A DNA stretch of 64,000 bases from Aquibacillus salsiterrae (GCF_028416595.1 NZ_JAMQKC010000006.1:62001-126000), one strand, 5' to 3'. Counted from the stretch's first letter, positions 26,865-35,994 are shown. The notes: a model not told the origin generated them from the letters alone. Translations and numbers: made by a program.

Positions 26865-27368
26865 CTACTTTATTTTCAGACGTAAAGGGGAATCAGATTT
26901 ATTGATTACTCGATCATCTGTCTTAATCTCCAAATCTGAGGAGCAATTAGGGCAACGAATAGCTTGTGAGGGGATGCCCATCTTACAATATGGACACTCC
27001 TTTTTCGTCATCGCATCAACTGGATTTTGCCCTGGCTTTTTCCACCTATTCATCTGCCTAATCACCATGAAGATCACAAAAACAATGATAATAAACCGGA
27101 TGAAAGATGTTAAGAACAATCCGTAATTAATAGTTGCTGCCCCAGCCTCCTTAGCAGCACTAAGTGATGTATAATTACCATCACCTAAAGTAATAAACAA
27201 GTTGGAAAAGTTCATTTTCGCTAATAAAACCCCAACCGGAGGCAAAAGCACATCTGATACTAGAGAATCAATTAATCCGCTAAAGGCTGCCCCGAGAACG
27301 ATACCAATCCCTACTTCCGCTGCGCTTCCACGTAAGATAAACTGCCTAAACTCCTTGAATAAACTAAT
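26865..27368 (-). CDS. mscL: large-conductance mechanosensitive channel, probable ATT start
   Basis: Releases solutes on hypo-osmotic shock. The frame is open from 27395 to 26865. Reading from ATT at 27368 gives 167 residues beginning (M)SLFKEFRQFILRGSAAEVGI, which lines up with E. coli [20 protein letters not shown] with the ATT on Met1. AAAGGA lies nine bases before it. There is no in-frame ATG, GTG or TTG until codon 40, inside the first membrane helix. Other blocks: DVLLPPVGVLL, AAKEAGAATINYGLFLTSFI, VIRQMNRWKKP, then a C-terminal four-cysteine zinc-ribbon (CPYCKMG and CPNCSSDLE). Either ATT initiation or a start-codon loss. It faces the ectoine operon across a shared terminator. Confidence 0.85.
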   Translation of the reverse strand: MSLFKEFRQFILRGSAAEVGIGIVLGAAFSGLIDSLVSDVLLPPVGVLLAKMNFSNLFITLGDGNYTSLSAAKEAGAATINYGLFLTSFIRFIIIVFVIFMVIRQMNRWKKPGQNPVDAMTKKECPYCKMGIPSQAIRCPNCSSDLEIKTDDRVINKSDSPLRLKIK

Positions 27369-27464
27369 TTTACTCAGTCCTTTGGTATTATTATTTGCTA
27401 TATACTATGTATAAAATAGACATGCTATGCAAATACCTAGCAGATTTTATCTAATTTGGCAGAT

Positions 27465-27572
27465 TTTTTCCATGTAGAGGCTTGTCTTTCAACTCGGGGG
27501 GTACAAGCTGAAGCTGGATGTGGCTGTCGCTGAATGTTATCCATGCTTGGATTTTTTTATAATTTCTTTTCT
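27465..27572. repeat. interspersed repeat, tail type
   Basis: CCATGTAGAGGCTTGTCTTT, GAAGCTGGATGTGGCTGTCG, CTGAATGTTATCCATGCTTG and a T-rich end; related to the copies at 1190 and 6815. Confidence 0.65.
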
Positions 27573-27574
27573 TT

Positions 27575-27602
27575 TAAAAAACACCCCTATCCCTAGAGGT
27601 GC
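27575..27602 (-). terminator. terminator of the aminotransferase gene
   Basis: On the minus strand CACCTCT / AGGGGTG stem followed by TTTTTT. Confidence 0.7.
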
Positions 27603-27610
27603 TTCATTAA

Positions 27611-28816
27611 TTAATTGATGGTTTCATATTGGTGTTGATTGATAACTTTTACTAAACGTTCCATACCAAGTTGAATCAAATCAGGGGTTGCATTGGTAAA
27701 ATTCAAACGCATCGTATTTTGCTCCGGATCAGATACGTAGAATGGTGCACCAGGTACAAATGCAACACCTTGGTCAACAGCGGTTGTTAATAGCTCTGTC
27801 GTATTAATATGTTTCGGCATATTAACCCAAAAGAACATGCCTCCCTTTGGAGTAAGGTATGTCAAATCGTCTATTTTCACTTCGTCAAGTAAGCCCTTCA
27901 TGACAAGCATCCGTTCATGATATGTGTTTCGAATCGTCTGAATATGACCATCTAGGTCAAAGTCATTTAGCAAATGAACGAGTGCATGCTGACTTATTGA
28001 ATTAGTGTGCAAGTCAGACGCTTGCTTCGCTTGTGCCATTAAGCGAATAATCTGGTGGGGTCCAACAATCCATCCGATACGCATCGCTGGGACAACAGTT
28101 TTAGAAAAAGTGCTTGTATATAATACAAATTGATTATCGTCCATCGAAGCGATTGGTGGTGGTGTTGTTTCCTGGTCAAATTGGATATCACCATAAGGAT
28201 CATCTTCAAAGATAACAACATGGTATTTCTTAGCCATTTCTAATAATTTCTTTCTTCGCTCAAGAGACCAAACCTTTCCCCCTGGATTAGAGAAAGTCGG
28301 TACCACATATATACACTTCGGTTTCAATTGAGTAATCTTTTCTTCTAAATCAGCCTCAAGCATACCTTCGTCATCTGAATCAACTGCAACGACGTCCACT
28401 TCATAAGATTCAAAAACCTGAAGCGCAGCTAAATAGGTTGGATTCTCCGTTAATACGATATCACCAGGATTAAACATGATCCTAGAAAACAAATCAATCG
28501 CTTGTTGGGAACCTGATGTTACAAGAATATTATCTGAACTACGATGAATCCCCTTTTCTGCCATCCTATGGGCTAGATGTTCCCTTAGCTCACTTACCCC
28601 TTCTGTTTCTCCGTATTGTAAAGCCTTGTTTCCCGAACCAATTGCTTTACTAAACGCCTGTTGTACAGCCTCAACAGGGAACAATTCCTCATCCGGAAGA
28701 CCACCGGCAAATGAAATGACATTACCTTTATTTACTACTTTTAGAATATCGCGAACGGCTGAAGATTTTAAATATCGAACACGATGTGAAAATCCGTACT
28801 TCACAAATGTCGCCAC
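27611..28816 (-). CDS. PLP-dependent aminotransferase (class I/II, LysN/2-aminoadipate type)
   Basis: 401 residues. Fold-type I aminotransferase: ISFAGGLPDEELFPVEAVQQ near 35, VTSGSQQAIDLFSRIMFNPG near 100 and the PLP lysine in LYTSTFSKTVVPAMRIGW near 238. The sequence is of the group that includes 2-aminoadipate/valine-pyruvate type enzymes and the catalytic half of MocR regulators, but no HTH domain is attached here. Substrate not readable; branched-chain or aromatic amino acids are possible. Single gene with a terminator. Confidence 0.85.
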   Translation of the reverse strand: MATFVKYGFSHRVRYLKSSAVRDILKVVNKGNVISFAGGLPDEELFPVEAVQQAFSKAIGSGNKALQYGETEGVSELREHLAHRMAEKGIHRSSDNILVTSGSQQAIDLFSRIMFNPGDIVLTENPTYLAALQVFESYEVDVVAVDSDDEGMLEADLEEKITQLKPKCIYVVPTFSNPGGKVWSLERRKKLLEMAKKYHVVIFEDDPYGDIQFDQETTPPPIASMDDNQFVLYTSTFSKTVVPAMRIGWIVGPHQIIRLMAQAKQASDLHTNSISQHALVHLLNDFDLDGHIQTIRNTYHERMLVMKGLLDEVKIDDLTYLTPKGGMFFWVNMPKHINTTELLTTAVDQGVAFVPGAPFYVSDPEQNTMRLNFTNATPDLIQLGMERLVKVINQHQYETIN

Positions 28817-28972
28817 CTTTTATTTCTATATTTTGCATAATTTGTAGAATTATAAGAAAAGTCAGATATATCTAATGTTCATATATTATATCATGTTATG
28901 AATGCTTTACAAGACGTTAAACATAATTGTTAAAAAATAGACCAAAAGCACAAATCGCGCCTTGATCTTTAT

Positions 28973-29719
28973 TTATGGATTCATTATCCGCTGAATGAAC
29001 TGTCTAGTCCGCTCTTCTAATGGATTTTTCAACACTTGCTCGGGAGGACCTTCTTCCACAACAACACCATTGTCCATAAACAAAACCTTATCTGCAACCT
29101 GTTCTGCAAACTTCAATTCATGCGTGACAATGACCATCGTCCATCCTTCATTAGCTAGATCTTTCATTACTTTTAGTACTTCCCCGACCAACTCGGGATC
29201 AAGCGCTGATGTCGGTTCATCAAACAGCATTAACTCTGGCTGAATAGCAAGTGCTCTTGCAATACCAACTCGTTGTTGCTGCCCTCCAGATAATTGATGT
29301 GGATAAAGATTTAGCTTATCTGCTAGTCCTACTTTATCTAACAGTTGTCGGGCTAGTTCATTAACTACTTGCCTATTTTTCTTTTGGACATAGAGCGGGC
29401 CTTCGGTGACATTTTGTAATGCCGTTTTATGTGGAAATAAGTTATAAGACTGAAAGACCATACCTGATTTTAGGCGTAACGTTTTTATAACACTTTTCTT
29501 AGGCTTCTGTGCAAAATCTATCTCAAAATTATCGTCAAAGGTAATGGTTCCTTTTTCAGGCATCTCAAGTGCATTTAAACACCGAAGTAACGTTGTTTTT
29601 CCAGAACCGGACGGACCAATAATCGCAACGATGTTACCTTTATCAATTGTAATGTCAATATCTTTCAGTACCTCCAGGTTTCCGAAAGATTTTGTAATCC
29701 CTTTCGCAGAAATAAACAT
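28973..29719 (-). CDS. tcyC: cystine ABC importer, ATP-binding protein
   Basis: Energises amino-acid import. 248 residues from ATG 29719 (GGGGGACTAAAG ahead; a longer frame upstream is not supported). Walker A GPSGSGKTT near 34-42, Q-loop MVFQSYNLFPHKTAL, signature LSGGQQQRVGIARALA, Walker B ELMLFDEPTSALDPE, H-loop VTHELKFAEQ. Polar-amino-acid (GlnQ/HisP) subfamily. Third gene of a tcyABC-like operon; 11 bases after the permease gene. The cystine assignment rests on the binding protein. Confidence 0.85.
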   Translation of the reverse strand: MFISAKGITKSFGNLEVLKDIDITIDKGNIVAIIGPSGSGKTTLLRCLNALEMPEKGTITFDDNFEIDFAQKPKKSVIKTLRLKSGMVFQSYNLFPHKTALQNVTEGPLYVQKKNRQVVNELARQLLDKVGLADKLNLYPHQLSGGQQQRVGIARALAIQPELMLFDEPTSALDPELVGEVLKVMKDLANEGWTMVIVTHELKFAEQVADKVLFMDNGVVVEEGPPEQVLKNPLEERTRQFIQRIMNP

Positions 29720-29730
29720 CTTTAGTCCCC

Positions 29731-30432
29731 CTATCTCGCGACATATCGCTCGAGTCGATGTTCGATTTTGTCTTGGACAATAGATAAAATAAAACAAATA
29801 ACCCAATAAAGCATCGCAGCTTCTATATAAAGTAACATAAAGTCATAAGTTCTTGCTGCAATTTCCTGTGCTTTGCGGAATAATTCTGTTACTAATATTA
29901 GCGATGCGAGCGACGTATCCTTCACTAAACTAATAAATGTGTTAGATAAAGGTGGTATTGAAACTCGTGTAGCCTGAGGGATTATAATTCGAATTAACGT
30001 CTGCGAGTAACTCATGCCAATCGTAGTAGCTGCCTCCCACTGGCCCTTAGGGATCGATTGGATCGATGCACGAATAATTTCAGAAGAATAAGCACCAACG
30101 TTTAATGAAAAAGCAATAACCGCACTCGGAAATGGATCTATTGTAATTCCGATACTCCCTAAACCAAAAAAGACAATAAACAGTTGAACAAGAAGTGGTG
30201 TCCCTCTAATAGCTGAGACGTACATCCTTGCTGGAATAGTTAACAGTTTTGTCGTAGAAAGGCGCATTACAGCCGTAAGTAAAGCAATGAACATACCTAA
30301 TACAAAAGAAACGAAAGTAAGAGGAATCGTATTTTTGATTCCTCCTAAAATCATTGGCCAAAGGGAGTTTTGGAATAACTCCCATCCACCCATATCAGCA
30401 GCTATTGAATAGAGATAACTATTGAGAAACAT
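29731..30432 (-). CDS. tcyB: cystine ABC importer, permease
   Basis: HisM/GlnP-type inner membrane subunit, 233 residues from ATG 30432 (a TTG nine bases upstream is an alternative). About five membrane segments, with the EAA-like loop EAATTIGMSYSQTLIRIIIP near 135 that contacts the ATPase. Overlaps the end of the binding-protein gene by 14 bases, which indicates coupled translation. Size matches B. subtilis TcyB. Confidence 0.85.
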   Translation of the reverse strand: MFLNSYLYSIAADMGGWELFQNSLWPMILGGIKNTIPLTFVSFVLGMFIALLTAVMRLSTTKLLTIPARMYVSAIRGTPLLVQLFIVFFGLGSIGITIDPFPSAVIAFSLNVGAYSSEIIRASIQSIPKGQWEAATTIGMSYSQTLIRIIIPQATRVSIPPLSNTFISLVKDTSLASLILVTELFRKAQEIAARTYDFMLLYIEAAMLYWVICFILSIVQDKIEHRLERYVAR

Positions 30433-31240
30433 CTTCGCCAAACCACTTCTCAGAGATTTTAGCTAGCGTCCCATCTTCTCTCATTGCTTCTAGTTGTTCA
30501 TTAACTGCTTGGACAAGGTCTTCATTTCCTTTTCTAAAGGCAAAAGCAGTTTCAGAAACATCTTCTTCCCTAACAGCAATTTTTACTCCAGCATCAGGCT
30601 GTTGATTGATGAAGTCTAGAACAGCTAAACGATCGTTTACCGTAACATCAACCCGACCTTGTTTAATCAATTCAATGGATTGGGCTAATCCCTCCACCCC
30701 GACAAGTTCAGCACCATTTTCTTCGGCAATTGCTCCAAAGTTACTCGTTAAAGACTGTGCTGATTTCTTACCAGCCAAATCTTCAAATGACTGAATGTCG
30801 TTATTCTCTTTCGGCACAACTACTACCGCTGATGATACTGTATAAGGAAAAGAAAAGTCATAGTTTTCTAACCTTTCTTCGTTAATCCCTACCTGGTTTG
30901 CAATAAGATCAAACCGCTTAGAGTTCAGACCAGCAAACATCGAATCCCATTGTGTTTCTTGGAAATCGACTTCAACTTCCATTCGCTTTGCTACTTCTTC
31001 CATCACTTCAACATCATATCCGGTTAGCTTATCGTCTTCGTTGTGGAATGAAAACGGTGCATAAGTACCTTCAGTCCCAACCTTAATGACCCCTTCTTCT
31101 TTTATTTGTTCATACCGACTGTTAGCTTCTTTATTATCATCCGCTTTATCGCTAGAATTTGACTCATCCTTATCACCAGAGCCACATGCCGCTAATAGAA
31201 GAATAAGTGCTAGCCAAATCAGATTTGTTAATTTCTTCAT
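30419..31240 (-). CDS. tcyA: cystine-binding lipoprotein of ABC importer
   Basis: Extracellular substrate-binding lipoprotein, 273 residues from ATG 31240. Signal peptide with lipobox LLAACG (Cys about 20), an acidic linker, then a family-3 binding domain. Blocks such as VGTEGTYAPFSFHNEDDKLT, ETQWDSMFAGLNSKRFDLIA, SAQSLTSNFGAIAEENGAEL and the ending KISEKWFGEDVSQ closely match what I recall of B. subtilis TcyA (YckK), and the gene order A-B-C is the same. About 75 bases upstream ATTCCTAAATTATCC faintly resembles the CymR operator, too weak to call. Confidence 0.85.
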   Translation of the reverse strand: MKKLTNLIWLALILLLAACGSGDKDESNSSDKADDNKEANSRYEQIKEEGVIKVGTEGTYAPFSFHNEDDKLTGYDVEVMEEVAKRMEVEVDFQETQWDSMFAGLNSKRFDLIANQVGINEERLENYDFSFPYTVSSAVVVVPKENNDIQSFEDLAGKKSAQSLTSNFGAIAEENGAELVGVEGLAQSIELIKQGRVDVTVNDRLAVLDFINQQPDAGVKIAVREEDVSETAFAFRKGNEDLVQAVNEQLEAMREDGTLAKISEKWFGEDVSQ

Positions 31241-31346
31241 CTTAATTACCCCCATTAAATTTTACGGATTAATTTTCTTTCACAAGGAAGATCGCGCAAA
31301 TATTAGTTTTAAATATAGGATATCCGTTCATTCCTAAATTATCCGT

Positions 31347-31407
31347 GATAAGAAAAGCGCAAGTCGCGCGCCAGAGCTAGACAGCTCTTACATTTTTTTC
31401 TTATCTT
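31347..31407. repeat. AGAAAAGCG interspersed repeat, short copy
   Basis: AAGAAAAGCGCAAGTCGCGC joined directly to CCAGAGCTAGACAGCTCTTA and a T-rich end: an internally deleted copy. Confidence 0.65.
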
Positions 31408-31410
31408 GTA

Positions 31411-31445
31411 AAAAAAGCTGAACTTCCATTGGAAGCTCAGCTTTA
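31411..31445 (-). terminator. terminator of the second ABC operon
   Basis: On the minus strand AAGCTGAGCTTCCA / TGGAAGTTCAGCTT stem followed by TTTTTT. Confidence 0.85.
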
Positions 31446-31450
31446 ATGCT

Positions 31451-32245
31451 TTACCCTAGTACAGCACGATCATTATCCATCTGCTTTCCACGAATCCTTT
31501 GGAACTCATGAAGTAACTTTTCAATCGTTAACTCTTGTTTTTCTTTTCCTGATACATCAAAGATAATCTGGCCCTTATCCATCATGATCAACCGGTTACC
31601 TAAATCCAATGCTTGTTGCATATTATGCGTGACCATTAAAGTCGTTAAGTTAAATTTCTCAACAACTTCACCCGTCAAGTTGGTAATCAGTTCTGCTCGT
31701 GATGGGTCCAATGCTGCGGTATGTTCATCTAGTAACAGAATATTAGGTTCCGTAAATGTTGCCATTAACAGCGAAAGGGCTTGCCTTTCTCCTCCAGACA
31801 ACAAACCTACTTTTGCATTTAGACGATTTTCCAATCCGAGGTGTAGCGTCTCAAGAAATTCGCGGAACATCTCTCTACGCTTTTTCGTTACGCCAATGCG
31901 TAACTTCCGCTTCTTATTACGCGCGTAAGCCATCGCTAAATTTTCTTCAATCGTCATCGATGGTGCAGTTCCAGCCATCGGATCTTGGAAAACACGCCCA
32001 ATAAAATTAGAACGTTTATATTCAGGAAGCTGCGAGACCTTTTTACCATTGATTTCAACAATACCAATATCAGGCTTTAAGCTACCTGACACAATATTCA
32101 TTAGTGTCGATTTTCCTGCTCCGTTACTACCAATTACTGTTACAAAATCACCAGAGTTCAGGCTTAAATTAATATCTTGCAATGCTTTTTTCTCATCGGG
32201 AGTATCTTCATTAAATGTAACAGATATATTTGAAAGGTTAAGCAT
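31451..32245 (-). CDS. ABC transporter ATP-binding protein (TrpX/LivG-like operon)
   Basis: 264 residues from ATG 32245 behind GAGGAGG. Walker A GSNGAGKST near 38-46, VFQDPMAGTAPSMTIEENLA, signature LLSGGERQALSLLMA, Walker B NILLLDEHTAALDPS (an unusual DEHTAALD, typical of this family), H-loop VTHNMQQALD. Third gene of an operon with a PF04392-type binding protein and a LivH-like permease; one base separates it from the permease stop. Such systems include tryptophan/tyrosine importers (TrpXYZ), but no T-box leader was seen upstream, so the substrate is open. Confidence 0.85.
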   Translation of the reverse strand: MLNLSNISVTFNEDTPDEKKALQDINLSLNSGDFVTVIGSNGAGKSTLMNIVSGSLKPDIGIVEINGKKVSQLPEYKRSNFIGRVFQDPMAGTAPSMTIEENLAMAYARNKKRKLRIGVTKKRREMFREFLETLHLGLENRLNAKVGLLSGGERQALSLLMATFTEPNILLLDEHTAALDPSRAELITNLTGEVVEKFNLTTLMVTHNMQQALDLGNRLIMMDKGQIIFDVSGKEKQELTIEKLLHEFQRIRGKQMDNDRAVLG

Positions 32246-32246
32246 C

Positions 32247-33230
32247 TTAAACCTCCTCTGCCTTTTTACTAAGCGCCATTTTTTTTCGCTTTCGCCGTTG
32301 TTGTTCTTTACTTGTTGCAATAAGTTTAGGTGCAATAAGCGCAACAATGACTAATAATGCAGTAATTAACTTCATGTCACCTGTTTCGAGGAATTTAACT
32401 TTTAATGCTAGTGTAACAACAATTCGGTATGCAATTGCCCCACCAATCACCGCCAAGGTCGTCCGCATGATTGTTTTTGTTCCAAATATTGCTTCACCGA
32501 TTATCACGGATGCTAGACCAATCACAATCATTCCAATTCCCATGTTAACATCAGCAAAGCCACCGTATTGGGCAACGAGACCACCGGATAAGGCAACTAA
32601 GCCGTTCGATAACGCTAAACCAATAATTTTCAAGCTATCTGTGTTGGCGGAAAAACTACGAATCATCCGTTCATTATCGCCAGTTGCCCGAAGCGCTAAG
32701 CCTACTTCCGTTTTCAAGAAATAATCTGTTATTACCTTTATGATTAATGTTACAAACACCATAATTATTAAGACGGCCCAACTACCGGGGAACCGTTCAA
32801 CTCCAAACAATTGTACTAAGCTATTTAATGCTTGATTTATTCCTGTTGTTTCAAATAAAGGTTTAAGGCCAGTAAAAATAGTCGACTCATTGATTAATGG
32901 TAAATTTGGCCGACCCATAATTCTAAGGTTAATTGAATATAGGGCAATCATCATAAGAATACCGGATAATAGCGGATTAATCTTGCCCTTCGTATTCAAT
33001 AAACCAGTAATACTACCTGCCAAGCATCCTGCCAGTAAGGCGAACACTGTTGCAATAAAAGGTGGTACCCCATTTATAATTGATATTGCCGCAACACCAG
33101 CACCTGTAACAAAACTACCATCCACAGTTAAATCGGGAAAGTCTAACACTCGGAAGGACAAATAGACACCAAGTGCCATAATCGCATAAATAATCCCTGA
33201 CTCAACGGCTCCGAAAATTGAAATAAACAT
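32247..33230 (-). CDS. ABC transporter permease (branched-chain/TrpY-like)
   Basis: 327 residues from ATG 33230 behind AAGGGGAG. Eight or nine membrane segments; SGIIYAIMALGVYLSFRVLD and FPDLTVDGSFVTGAGVAA at the N-terminus and VGLALRATGDNERMIRSFSA near 188 are the PF02653 features shared by YtrF/TrpY-type permeases. The C-terminal tail is strongly basic (QQRRKRKKMALSKKAEE). Belongs with the ATPase downstream and the binding lipoprotein encoded about 250 bases upstream. Confidence 0.85.
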   Translation of the reverse strand: MFISIFGAVESGIIYAIMALGVYLSFRVLDFPDLTVDGSFVTGAGVAAISIINGVPPFIATVFALLAGCLAGSITGLLNTKGKINPLLSGILMMIALYSINLRIMGRPNLPLINESTIFTGLKPLFETTGINQALNSLVQLFGVERFPGSWAVLIIMVFVTLIIKVITDYFLKTEVGLALRATGDNERMIRSFSANTDSLKIIGLALSNGLVALSGGLVAQYGGFADVNMGIGMIVIGLASVIIGEAIFGTKTIMRTTLAVIGGAIAYRIVVTLALKVKFLETGDMKLITALLVIVALIAPKLIATSKEQQRRKRKKMALSKKAEEV

Positions 33231-33348
33231 GCTGTTCTCCCCTTCTAGAAAAACATTCTTTCTATTTTTAATCACAATCTCTACTATATCATAATTTCAA
33301 CCGACTACGATGTGCCTATTTTAATTACTAAAAATTGGACCTATTTTC

Positions 33349-33419
33349 TAAGAAAAGCGCAAGGCGCCTTGCGCTAGACAGCTCTTGGATCTTTTTATAC
33401 TTTCTTTTCTTATTTTCTT
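33349..33419. repeat. AGAAAAGCG interspersed repeat, internally deleted copy
   Basis: AGAAAAGCGCAAGGCGCCTT joined to GCGCTAGACAGCTCTTGGAT and TCTTTTTATACTTTCTTTTC. Confidence 0.7.
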
Positions 33420-33436
33420 ATCTTTTAAAAAGAAAA

Positions 33437-33475
33437 GAACCGACAATTAAACCTATCCAGGATAATGTCGGTTTA
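33437..33475 (-). terminator. terminator after the binding-protein gene
   Basis: On the minus strand AACCGACATT / AATTGTCGGTT stem followed by a T-rich run; it may reduce expression of the permease and ATPase genes relative to the binding protein. Confidence 0.7.
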
Positions 33476-33480
33476 TCTTC

Positions 33481-34560
33481 TTATTCTTTCTCAGTCTCTA
33501 GTAATTGGGCATCTTCATCCCAATCTTCATTCCATTCTACTCCTTGTTCCTCAGCAGCACCTTTATTAATAAATAACTGCATGTTAGGTGGGTATTCAAC
33601 CGGAATATCTGCGGTTGTTTTTTCACCGGTTAACACTTCGACAGCCATTTCACCTGCACGGTAGCCAATTGTGAAATAATCTACACCGAATGTAGCAAAT
33701 CCACCTTTTTTAACTGAGTCAGGTTCTCCAACGATTAACGGCACATCCTGTTCATTTGCAATTTGGACAACTGTTTCTAGGGCAGATACGACTGTGTTAT
33801 CAGTGATAACGTAAATCACGTCTGCTTCCCCTACAAGTGTATTAGTTGCTTGCTGAACTTCAGCCGATGTTGAAACCGTACGTTCTACTGTACTTAAGCT
33901 TGTTCCTTCCACTGCCTCATTAACTGCTTCTATTTGGGTAACTGAGTTTGCTTCACCAGCGTTATAAACTAATCCGACAGTAGCACCCTCGAAATAAGTA
34001 TCGATGAATTTAACTGTATTCTTAATTGCATCTGGATGTAAATCCTGCACCCCGGTAATAACTTCTCCAGGTTGGTCCATTCCTTCAACCAAACCAACTT
34101 CTGTAGCATCTGTAACTGATGCAAAAATGATAGGGATTTCTACTCCACTTGAATTCACTGCTTGTAAAGATGATAGAGCACTTGCTGTTGAGTTAGCAAA
34201 AATTAAATCAACGTCATCTGCTACAAAATTATTCGCAATCGTACTTGCATTATTTTGATCATTTTGAGCACTCTGAAAATCATATTCTGCTTCTAAACCA
34301 GCGTCAGCGATTGCTTGCTTAAAACCCTCGTACGCTTGATCTAATGATGGGTGTTCTACAATTTGTGATGCACCGATTTTATAAACCTTTGAATCTTCCG
34401 TATCTCCGCTATCTTCTGACGGTGTTTCTTCAGACGATTGATCCTCTTGTGTAGCATCACCACTACCATTTGAAGAATCAGAATCATTTTCAGCCGTACC
34501 GCATGCCGCTAAAACTAAGGCACTCATCATAATTAAAATAATTAATAGCCACTTCTTCAT
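33481..34560 (-). CDS. ABC transporter substrate-binding lipoprotein (PF04392 type)
   Basis: 359 residues from ATG 34560. Signal peptide with lipobox LVLAACG (Cys about 20), then a 40-residue Ser/Asp/Glu-rich linker and a two-lobed periplasmic-binding fold: IGASQIVEHPSLDQAYEGFK, DDVDLIFANSTASALSSLQA, PIIFASVTDATEVGLVEGMD. The HPSLDQAYEGF and SVTDATEVG blocks are typical of the TrpX/YqgK-like ABC_sub_bind family. The very acidic linker fits the acidic surface proteins of halotolerant bacilli. Substrate not known. First gene of a three-gene operon. Confidence 0.88.
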   Translation of the reverse strand: MKKWLLIILIMMSALVLAACGTAENDSDSSNGSGDATQEDQSSEETPSEDSGDTEDSKVYKIGASQIVEHPSLDQAYEGFKQAIADAGLEAEYDFQSAQNDQNNASTIANNFVADDVDLIFANSTASALSSLQAVNSSGVEIPIIFASVTDATEVGLVEGMDQPGEVITGVQDLHPDAIKNTVKFIDTYFEGATVGLVYNAGEANSVTQIEAVNEAVEGTSLSTVERTVSTSAEVQQATNTLVGEADVIYVITDNTVVSALETVVQIANEQDVPLIVGEPDSVKKGGFATFGVDYFTIGYRAGEMAVEVLTGEKTTADIPVEYPPNMQLFINKGAAEEQGVEWNEDWDEDAQLLETEKE

Positions 34561-34808
34561 TCTTGCTCTTCCCCCCATATTACTCTATTATTTAAAATTT
34601 TCTAAAGATTTACGGTAAATTATATCACACATTTAAAATGTAGGGTAGAAAGTTTATGCTTCTTTCTTTTCTTCCTATTGACAAATGGAAATACTTGTAT
34701 AACGCATTACTTTCATGCACACTATTAGCTAAGTGGAGGGCGGGGGAAGTTTGAGTAGACACTTTAACTTTATGCTTTCTTATCTTTTTGCAAAGGAGTA
34801 TTAAAAAA

Positions 34809-35936
34809 ATGAAAATTGTCGTTATTGGTGGCGGGATACTTGGCTCCTCAACAACCTATCATCTTGCAAAAAGTGGGGCTGAAGTCTGTCTCATTGACAA
34901 ACACCATCAAGGTCAGGCAACGGATGCAGCCGCCGGAATCGTTTGTCCATGGCTTTCCCAAAGAAGAAATAAGGCATGGTATACGTTAGCAAAGAGCGGT
35001 GCTAGCTATTACCCACATCTGATAAAAGAATTAGAGGCTGATGGAGAAACGGAAACAGGTTATCGTAGAGTTGGCACCATTAGCATTAGAAAAGATAAAA
35101 ATAAGGTAATTGCAATGGAAGAAAGAGCAAGACATCGGAGAGAGACAGCACCTGAAATCGGTGAAATTTCCGTATTATCGAAGGAACAAACAAGCAATCT
35201 TTTTCCTCCATTGGATAAGGAGTTCGAATCCATTTATATTAGTGGTGGTGCCCGAGTCGATGGCAGGAAACTTAGAAATTCGATGCAACGAGCTGCCGAA
35301 AAAAACGGCGCAACCATCATTAGAGGCAAAGCAGCCGCACTTTCTAGTAATGCCAACAATGACGTTAATGGTGTTTATGTTGGAGATGAATTTGTGGAAG
35401 CAGATGTAGTAATTGTTACCGCTGGCGTCTGGGCAAAGCAATTTCTTGAACCGTTAGGAATTGAATTTTGCGTCGAGCCTCAGAAGGCCCAAATTGCCCA
35501 CGTCCATTTGCCAGACACAGACACAAGTAATTGGCCAGTCGTCATGCCCCCTAATGACCAGTACTTATTAGCATTCGATGATGGTCATATTGTTGCTGGT
35601 GCTACACATGAAAATGACCGCGGTTTCGATACGACGGTCACACCAATTGGTATACATGAAATTTTTGACAAAGCGTTAAACATAGCGCCAGGACTAGCAC
35701 AAGCAGAATTAATTGAAACCCGTGTTGGGTTTCGCCCTGTTCTACCTAATTTCCTGCCAGTGATTGGACCCCTGCCAGGATTTGAGCAAATACTTGTTGC
35801 CAATGGATTAGGTTCTTCTGGGCTAACAACAGGTCCATATCTTGGCTCGCAGTTGGCAAAGCTCGCACTAGGAATGGAAATTGAGCTCGATTTAAATGAC
35901 TATCCTGTTAAGGAAGCCGTTAAATGGTTAGATTAA
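34809..35936 (+). CDS. FAD-dependent oxidoreductase (DAO family, DadA/YurR-like)
   Basis: 375 residues from ATG 34809 behind AAAGGAG. FAD dinucleotide motif VVIGGGILGSSTTYHLA at 4-20, then KHHQGQATDAAAGIVCPW, and C-terminal IETRVGFRPVLPNFLPVIGP, where the substrate-site arginine lies. Enzymes of this family oxidise D-amino acids, glycine or sarcosine; the GI[V/A]CPW and size resemble YurR and D-amino-acid dehydrogenases. Substrate is not fixed. Divergent from the ABC operon and convergent with ilvD. Confidence 0.85.
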   Translation: MKIVVIGGGILGSSTTYHLAKSGAEVCLIDKHHQGQATDAAAGIVCPWLSQRRNKAWYTLAKSGASYYPHLIKELEADGETETGYRRVGTISIRKDKNKVIAMEERARHRRETAPEIGEISVLSKEQTSNLFPPLDKEFESIYISGGARVDGRKLRNSMQRAAEKNGATIIRGKAAALSSNANNDVNGVYVGDEFVEADVVIVTAGVWAKQFLEPLGIEFCVEPQKAQIAHVHLPDTDTSNWPVVMPPNDQYLLAFDDGHIVAGATHENDRGFDTTVTPIGIHEIFDKALNIAPGLAQAELIETRVGFRPVLPNFLPVIGPLPGFEQILVANGLGSSGLTTGPYLGSQLAKLALGMEIELDLNDYPVKEAVKWLD

Positions 35937-35958
35937 CTCTCTTACTTTTCTTTTAATA

Positions 35959-35994
35959 AAGCTTGTAGAAAAACCACGAGTTTCTCTACAAGCT
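35959..35994. terminator. bidirectional terminator
   Basis: AAGCTTGTAGAAA / TTTCTCTACAAGCT stem between convergent genes. Confidence 0.85.

Noticed and set aside
29720-29806. Longer start for the tcyC ATPase
   Set aside because: The extra 29 codons overlap the permease gene in another frame and lack family similarity; ATG 29719 has a ribosome binding site.
31327-31352. CymR operator upstream of tcyA
   Set aside because: Only a partial match with several mismatches at defined positions.
34561-34808. T-box leader for the second ABC operon
   Set aside because: No specifier hairpin, no T-box TGGN sequence and no antiterminator structure could be found, so a tryptophan/tyrosine substrate is not supported.
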